Positions 57,536 to 64,000 of a DNA stretch of 64,000 nucleotides are shown here, piece by piece (the first letter of the stretch is position 1; the number at the start of each line of letters is the position of its first letter). Origin of the DNA: Gelatoporia subvermispora B. Lineage: Eukaryota > Basidiomycota > Agaricomycetes > Polyporales > Gelatoporiaceae. Below the pieces are notes generated by a model. The model searched no databases, was not told the origin of the DNA, and worked only from the letters and a program-made list of their open reading frames with translations. Position numbers and translations under genes: made by a program. The stretch lies in NCBI GenBank assembly GCA_000320605.2, contig KB445791.1, positions 2,227,057 to 2,291,056 of the forward strand. The letters run 5' to 3'.

Positions 57536-59136
57536 ATGACGGACATCATCTCTCGCAACCCAGGTATGTCAAATGCCACCAACTCCTCGCCTTGGAATTG
57601 GCGGGACGCCTCTAAGTGTCTGCCCGCCTCACGGTAACAGGTATATTGACCAATTCGCTTCCCTCAGCGTCCGAATCGCTCGATACAAAAGCCGCCACTG
57701 ACATCAAGATACCCAACATGAAACGACTGGCCATCCCCCCTCTCCGTCGTAGCTCGAGCCATCTTCGACGCTGGATTAATGACCAAAGCAAGATACCATC
57801 CGATGAGTTCATCGAGCCTCTGCACGAGGAAAGGTCGCTGGAGAGTTCGAGCTCCGGCTGCCACCCCTACCTAGCATACCCGCACCTGAGCCATCCATCC
57901 TTGTTGAAGGACGCGTCGGGGACGGTGTCGGTCGAGAGTTTTGTCGTCATTGACGACATCATCCTGAGCGACGAGGAACGCGTGCTGGCCGACACGATCT
58001 CCACGGTATGTACTCCAGTGCACGTGACTAGGTCGCGACGCGTCTGATCCGTGTCGCTCTGCGCCAGAACACGAACAAACGGGCAACACGTCCAGCTCTC
58101 CGCGGCCTCCCCGAACCGTCTTCCTCCGCTGTGCACCAACTGCCGACCAGAGGCTACTCGCCGTCGCCTCTGCGTAACATCCACTTGACGTTCAGGGCGC
58201 GCCGAACTTCGGTCTCGTCGCCCGACGACCCGCTCCGATCACCCACAACAAACCCCACTTCAGTTCCGCGCGCGGCCGGCGAACGCCAGGCTTCTCACAG
58301 TCGGGGTTCTAGTCTCTCGACCCTATTTCCTCTGCCACGCAGTAACCTCGCCGCGTGCAGCGATCCACCATGCACTCCCCCGAGAAATACGGCATGGAAA
58401 CTCAAACGCCCCAGTGTTATGGGACACTTTTCGCCGGGGTCCGTAGTGGAGAGTGACGTAGCGTTGCCGCGACCAAGCCTCTCTTCTACTGTTACTCGTT
58501 CCTCTGCAACGTCTTATTCGAGAACCTCCACTGATTCTCCCAGTGTGACGCGTAAGATCCACTTTGGATCTATCAGAAGCCAATCTCCCTCGAGCTTCTT
58601 TAACCCGTCGCCCTCTCTCTGGTCGTTGCCAACTGACGCGTCGCATATGAACGACCCTCCTGAGTCGACCAAAGTGATTGCTCGTGACTCGGACATGACC
58701 AGAACAATTCGCAGTCCCCTGTCGTTGAAAAGTAGCAATGTCTCTGGCCTTGGTTCCGTTGCCAGCATGCTGGCCAGCCCAAAGTCCAAGAGGAAGCGCA
58801 AGCTCATAGTCAGTGGTATCCCGATGGACGATGAGCACAGAGTCGAAGGTGTAAAGCGCTGGTGCGAGGTAAGTTCAGAGTTACCTGTCAGTCGGAACGC
58901 GCGGCTGATGTCCCTCGTCTAGTCGTTTGGGGAAGTAAACTGCATTACTCGCATTCCCAATGGCGACATCCACGTCGATTTTCGCAGGGCGGAAGTCGCA
59001 GACACTGTAAGAGGTCTCTGGTTACCCAATTGTCCATCTGCTAATCTCTATACAGGTCTGTCGACTCCAAGCGAGAGTATATATCACCGGTGTTGGCAGC
59101 GTGGGCCTCTCCTGGTTTACCGGGAAGAAGCCGTGA
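57536..59136 (+). CDS. Disordered protein with C-terminal RRM-like domain
   Basis: The ATG at 57536 gives MTDIISRNP. An intron of about 104 nt (donor GTATGT at about 57564, acceptor CTCAG at about 57667), phase 1 on both sides, joins to ASESLDTKAATDIKIPNMKR. An LPPLRR-type basic segment and SHPSLLKDASGTVSVESFVV follow, then an intron to NTNKRATRPALRGLPEPSSS. A long Ser/Pro-rich disordered stretch runs to about 58770. The C-terminus is RRM-like: KRKRKLIVSGIPMDDEHRVE, GVKRWCE, intron, SFGEVNCITRIPNGDIHVDF RRAEVADT, intron, and VCRLQARVYITGVGSVGLSW. Two short introns split this domain. It ends FTGKKP with TGA at 59134-59136. The order of beta-strands and helices (LIVSGIP, GVKRWCESFGEV, DIHVDFR) fits an RRM fold, but RNA binding is inferred. 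Confidence 0.68.
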
Positions 59137-59602
59137 AGAGCTGCATTCACATAACTTAAAATGTGCGTAGCAGACCTTTGTTGACTTGCTCATTTATTCA
59201 TAGTCTCGCAATTACTCAGGTCTGGGACATCTTGCGGCATCACGGATATTCTGATGCCTGCACCATCTAACCCGCCATCTGTCGATGGAAGCACCAACAT
59301 TCGTATGCTTTATGACAACCACCCGCTCGTGTATCCACATATGCCACCTGGACTTGCAGATCACCACACCTACTCATACTTCAACATTCATCACGACCCG
59401 TCTGACATTGCAGCATTTGAAATCATCTCTGTGTACTTTTGTTCACTTGTACCTATGTATCCTTATGCGTACATTCTTAGCAGTGACATAAATTATCATT
59501 GCATCAAGACGAAAAGCGTGCTACAGTGAACATTGGTGTTGATTCTACAAAGTGTCGTGTATGATTCGTGAGCATCATTCATCATCGTGAGTTGCTTCGA
59601 GC
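59137..59602. other. Convergent intergenic region
   Basis: 466 bp between the stops of the RRM-like gene (+) and the lipase gene (-). It holds the 3' ends of both. The frame at 59254-59529 is antisense to nothing and has no motif. Confidence 0.4.
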
Positions 59603-61309
59603 CTAGATAGCCTCTAGTGTTGTGTTGGGTATCCGAATTCTCTGTGCATCTATCGTGCGTAGCCAGTGGCCCAGGTCCTTCCAAAACATTCTCTGAATGG
59701 AAGTGTCCATCCAGGATGGTACGATGGAAGCATGGTGATGTCCATCGAGATGGTGTACATGCCAGACTCCGCTCTCTGGTGATGTGTTGTAGTCTTTCGA
59801 GAAGGGATCCTCTGCGGAAATGGGACGTGGGTAATGCTTGCACTGCGTCAACCTGATCGTTGAAATGATGAGCTACGATGTATAGCATCCTGATGATGAT
59901 CTTACCGGCACTCGAACGGATGCCACTGGGAGAACACGGGGACCACGCCGTCATTTGCCCAGTACGCCTCCCCGGAATGAGCCGGGCGAAGACCAGGGAC
60001 TGCGTCACCTAAAGCGCTTTTGCCTTGCGCACTTGCGTCGGCAACCATCCGGCCGAGATTGTGAGAAACGATGAACGGATAGAATGATGGAAGAGGTTCG
60101 AGAACAGAGAAATCGAAGTTTCCCATAGCCTGAGAGGATAGATAGAGCAGTGGCGTAGATACCAGATGATGCAACGGAGGGGCGTGTATGGTCGACGTCT
60201 CGTCGGTCGGCGCTGTCTAGAACAGACGCTCAGTCCGTGGCATCATCCAGACACATGCGGAGGACACGCACCATGCATGCCGTGTAACTCCGATAATATG
60301 TTCCAGGGTTGACGGTGCCCTCCAACGTGGCTTCGCGTTCGTCTACACCTTGGAAAGTGACATCGAACGGAGCGGCATCACGTCCTTCCGCCCAATCACT
60401 GTGCCATAGGTGCTTCAGGAATGTCCATAGGGATGATTGGCGGAAGGACAGGCCACGACAATCGGTATGTAGGTCAAATGCCTTTGGTAGAACGGGAGAG
60501 AAATATGAAACCGCATGGACCGCTCGCGCCATCAGAGCACCTATGGAGAATGTCCGGATAGCAGGTGCTCGGTCTGTGCACTCGCCCAGAGCGTAGACGA
60601 CCTGAGTCCCTCGAAAAGGCGCTGAGACTATGTAACCAAGTGAGACAAGCTCCACAATCAGACCTCGCGATACATACCTGCGCTAACGGAGAGAACCATG
60701 TCGGGGTGATATTGCGATCCAAAGTGGCCGGTTTTAATGAGCCATTGCAGCTTCATAATCGTCGGTCCTCCCTACAAACACTGCCGTGAGCAATGTCTCG
60801 ATTGTGCTCGATACACAATTTGCCTACCAGCGAGTGTCCCAAGAAATGCAATGGCCTATCTCGAGACCATTCTGGGTATAGCCCTGCATCGTATGTCCTC
60901 CCGTGACGGGCATGGCCATAGAGCTTCGAATGTTCTTCACCATAATCCACTGGATTCATGTTGAATACAATGACCATTAGTTGAACCGTCGTCGCTCACC
61001 TATCCCGCCTACCAGTGAATAGAATAGCTCACATGCACGGTCGTGCAGTGAACTACATGGTCCCACCCTTCGATGTATGTCAACTTCCTGAAATGCTATT
61101 TATATGCTGCGCACGCACCGAGCGAAGATAGTCCGCCTGTTTCTCTGACCGACGCTCTTGCTGGCGAAATTTGCGTGCTCCTCGAAGTTTCCCCATAGTG
61201 CCGGACCAGCCGTGCCGAGGAAACCTTCTACGATAACTAGAGGAGCAGGCTCAGCTAGTGACGACCAGCCGCCGCCTACGGAAGCTAGGGCTTCTAGGTT
61301 AAGAGCCAT
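59603..61309 (-). CDS. Lipase, family I.5 (Geobacillus T1/L1-type) alpha/beta hydrolase
   Basis: Triacylglycerol-lipase-like alpha/beta hydrolase. The ATG at 61309 (MALNLEALASVGGGWSSLAE) lies 53 bp past a TATATAT box (61362-61369). The oxyanion region is PLVIVEGFLGTAGPALWGNF. Next comes an intron to VGPCSSLHDRACELFYSLVG, then an intron to VDYGEEHSKLYGHARHGRTY and WSRDRPLHFLGHSL. A further intron joins to GGPTIMKLQWLIKTGHFGSQ, giving the nucleophile elbow GHSLGG. Then come FRGTQVVYALGECTDRAPAI, RQSSLWTFLKHLWHSDWAEG and ANDGVVPVFSQWHP with the acidic residue. The His-containing end reads GVWHVHHLDGHHHASIVPSW. The stop is at 59605-59603. The protein is cytosolic or secreted by a non-classical route; no clear signal peptide was seen. 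Similar genes occur in some fungi and in Bacillus relatives. Confidence 0.75.
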
Positions 61310-62480
61310 GGAGGGAGCGAGTCGAGGAGGGCTGGGATCGAAGCCCTCCACCACGAGGGCGATATATATGCGGCCATGAACAATTGGTCATGGCAGAAGC
61401 CATCAATAATCGTGTATCACTCGGATAGGCAAGCACGCCTCTTATCAGTGTCCGGTGAAGCGTCGCCCAATAGGACAGCCATCTGGAAGGAGAAGTGTTC
61501 GTGCACCACCTGATCCCGAGCATTCCGGCGCGCAGGTGGCCACCAATCCGCACCCTGAAAGGTCTCCGATGTCGAGCTATGTCTGCGGCAGGTACCACTC
61601 ACATCACCCGACATGATGCAGCACTGCCTCAGCGCGTAACACTTGCAGTTGGGAGCCCGTCTGAGCCTATGGCATTCAGTGTGGCATTGCTCGTAGTATC
61701 CTGGATCACAGCTCTCCTCTCCGTGGTTCTTGACGCTCCGCTCGTCACCGGCTGCAAGTTGGTGCAGACGACAGTCCTGGCATTCCCAAAATATGATAAG
61801 AACGAGACTCCGAGTAAGTACTGTAGATCGTCTTGGAAGTCTTATAGCTGTGTTGCCTCAGTACAGAAAATGCGAGTGGCGGGGCACGTATCGAGAACTG
61901 AATGGATGCAGAAGCAGAAGGATCGACTTGCAAGGCGATGCGGTGCATACAGGTATATACGTAAGCGCCCAAGCGCTTGCAGTTGTTGTGCATTGCGCAC
62001 CGCGTGTGTCGAACAGTACTTGTGGACTGTGCGGCGTGCCTAATAGTGTGGATTGTGCTGAACAGTGTGAATTCTGGACACACAATTTTCTGCATGAATG
62101 GCACAAGGGCTACAGGATAGCTACGTCTACAACATAGTGTTACATAGAGAGAAAACGTCTGGGAGAAATCGGCAGCCTAAAAGTAGATTTCGAACAGCGA
62201 TGACGGTGTGCTATGTGGCCCGCACTAACCGTCTGAATGATGAATGAAGTAGAACATACATGACGTCCGCAAATGGTGCCGGGAAGGTCGAAGGGAAAGA
62301 TTAATAGATCATAAAAATAAACATTGAACAGATCGAGAAGATTGGAACCGGCCATGGGTCTTGGAATGCACGAAAAACGACAGAAACTGGGCTCTACTGC
62401 GATCGATAAGTATGGGTGCCCGTCGATGTCGTGTAGCCCCCTCTCTGCAAATATACAGACCGATTGTCCAGCACATTAAG
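61310..62480. other. Intergenic region
   Basis: About 1.2 kb. The left end holds the lipase promoter. A plus-strand frame (61495-62043) contains a hydrophobic stretch (FSVALLVVSWITALLSVVLD) but no start context, homology or intron logic, so I leave it uncalled. The right end is the likely 3'UTR of the RRM gene on the minus strand. Confidence 0.4.
61362..61369 (-). promoter_or_regulatory. TATA box of the lipase gene
   Basis: ATATATAT on the minus strand, 53 bp before the lipase ATG at 61309. It is the best core-promoter match in the region. Confidence 0.5.
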
Positions 62481-64000
62481 CTACACGCGGTTGTGTTTCA
62501 CGTGAGGATTGAATGCATTGTGCTGGTAGGAGTCACGACGATTGAATCGCCTCGGAGGTGGGGTGTGACGGGGAGCAAACTGTTGCACGTGTGGAGCAGA
62601 CATGTAGGCTCCACGCGCCGAGGAAGCACTGCTAATGGAACCCGATGATGACGCAGCCGGAAGCAGCATCGGAGGCGGGGTAGGGTGCATGTGTGGGTAG
62701 TGGGTCCCGGGACCGGAGGGATGCGATGGACTCAGCATCCAATTTCTCGGAGGAGGATTCAAAGGCGAATGAGGAGGTCTATTCTGTGCCAGTGCATATG
62801 GGTACATGGGGACCGCGAATGGTGGCCACGTCTTGATCGCCTGCGAGGGGGCTGTTGACTGCGGCGGAGGACTCTGCCCATGTTGAGTGCTCGACATGTA
62901 TTGGTTCAGCGCCTCGGGATTGTACACCGGAATGAGTGTGCCATGTTCTCCTTGAATGAAGCCAGTAGGTTGCAAAGGAGCTTGCGAATTCAAGTTGCCC
63001 ATAACTTGTGCCTGTGAAGCCTCACCTCCGGGCGGGGGAGGGGGATATGCCATGTAAGGCATCATCGGCTAGGAACAATATTTTGGTTAGCATGGCCCGA
63101 GTAGTAGAGTTCAAGAGACGCACGTTGAACATCGGTACATGCGAAGGTTGCCAATAGGCCGGTGTCCCTCCAGTCATACCGATAGCGCCTCCGTCTCCCG
63201 GCGGCTGCACACCGGGTGGCGGGGGCGGTACTGGGAACTGGCTATAGCTGTGAACGAACGGAACCGGATAGGGATACTGGGGATGGTACATATGCATCCA
63301 TGGATTCTGGAACGGATGCCCTGCATGTGGTACAGAATAATGCTGCGATGGAACAGCTGAGGCAGCAGGAATCACAGATGCCGACGGGGGCCTCGTATCC
63401 GAAAGGCGATGGGTACTGTCGAGAGTCAAAGGCGAATCGGCCTTCGACACCCCAGTCGCCTTGCCTGACTGAGAAGGAGGCATTCCTTCTGCGTTATGTA
63501 TATGCGTGTGACTACCGTCATCGAGACGCGTGTCTGTTGGATGGCCAGGTCGGCACAAAACGCTTCATCTCATTACACGATGTGACTCACCTGTCTTCCC
63601 GTGAGTTGGCATGTCCGCAGGCATAGAATGCGACACCTCCCCTTCTATCCGTTTCTTGAAGCTGAGGTCTCCCGGGCTATGATGTTGAACGCCCGGAATA
63701 CCCCCTATCCCGCGGGAAGGGCTGGAAGGAAAGCTCTGTGTATAGTTACGGCCGCCTCTCCAAGGGCTGCGTTGCGGATTGACGTCTCGCAGCTGGACAC
63801 GAATCTGACGTCCGTTGTACACGCGGTTGTGCTGAAGGTGACACATCCTAGGTCAACCCCGGACTCGAAAACCACTCGTACTGGACGGACCACTAACCTC
63901 TTCTAGGATAGCTCGAGCCGGCGCGTCAGTGTCAGTGAATCGAATGAATGCGAATGCAGAACGTTTGTTCACTGTGATACCATGAGCTGGACGCAAAATG
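62481..64000 (-). CDS. RRM-containing RNA-binding protein, 5' end outside the window
   Basis: The gene runs off the right edge, so the start is missing. At the edge the minus strand reads ILRPAHGITVNKRSAFAFIR FTDTDAPARAILEE, an RRM segment (RNP1-like KRSAFAFIRF). An intron then leads to HNRVYNGRQIRVQLRDV, the last strand of the RRM. A long low-complexity region follows: Gly/Ser (FPSSPSRGIGGIPGV), His/Pro and Gln-rich stretches, and MYHPQYPYPVPFVHSYSQFP with PPPPP runs. One more intron joins the exon ending MFNV to PMMPYMAYPPPPPGGEASQA. The C-terminus is basic (PRHTPPPRRFNRRDSYQHNA), ending HVKHNRV with TAG at 62483-62481. It suits an mRNA-binding protein with prion-like low-complexity tail. 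Confidence 0.72.

Noticed and set aside
61495..62043. Plus-strand frame with a hydrophobic stretch
   Set aside because: No promoter or intron pattern, no recognised family, and frames overlap on the other strand; left as non-coding.
1..64000. CRISPR arrays, tRNA and rRNA genes
   Set aside because: No spaced direct-repeat array, no cloverleaf with a T-arm GGTTCRANNCC core, and no rRNA-like conserved core was seen on either strand.

Overview
This is a nuclear window from a filamentous fungus, almost certainly a basidiomycete of the Agaricomycetes type. The evidence is roughly 50-55% GC, dense genes on both strands, and coding regions cut by many short GT-AG introns (about 45-70 nt). The protein families are fungal: SHO1, SIN3, CSC1, LSB5, CFD1 and basidiomycete F-box/LRR-like proteins. 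There are no operons. Every gene is a separate, usually spliced, unit, so most coordinates below are start-to-stop spans that include introns.

Layout. 0-10 kb: a DCAF11-like WD40 gene (-) lies head to head with a LisH/WD40 TBL1/SIF2-like gene (+). Then come a mitochondrial GHITM/Bax-inhibitor-like protein (+) and the SLY1 SM protein (-). 10-24 kb: a small MGC-start protein (+), a large CSC1/OSCA-type channel (+), a small 67-codon gene (+), a secreted acid-sphingomyelinase-like phosphodiesterase (+) and an F-box/LRR-like gene (-). 24-33 kb: a HIT hydrolase (+), an uncharacterised membrane protein (-), a kinase-like protein with an altered catalytic loop (-), an F-box-like protein (-), a broken WBP11 exon copy next to a TA-flanked inverted-repeat element, and the intact WBP11 gene (-). 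33-48 kb: RNF10-like RING protein (+), SHO1 osmosensor (-), a Ser/Pro-rich one-helix protein (+), SIN3 corepressor (+) and a single-pass membrane protein (+). 48-57 kb: a U2 snRNA gene (-), LSB5 VHS/GAT protein (-), mitochondrial seryl-tRNA synthetase (-), replication factor C subunit RFC4 (+) and CFD1 Fe-S scaffold (+). 57-64 kb: a disordered protein with an RRM-like C-terminus (+), a family I.5-like lipase (-), and the 3' part of an RRM protein that runs off the right edge (-).

Most of the content is conserved housekeeping and signalling. Several head-to-head pairs share short intergenic promoters. I found no operon-like defence, biosynthetic or mobile system that could honestly be called new. 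The most interesting items are the U2 snRNA gene beside a CpG-poor, AT-rich patch of foreign look, the 461-bp TIR element beside a duplicated WBP11 exon, a 7-nt micro-exon, a small N-myristoylation-type protein whose frame stays open past an in-frame TAG, and the kinase-like protein that lacks the catalytic Asp.
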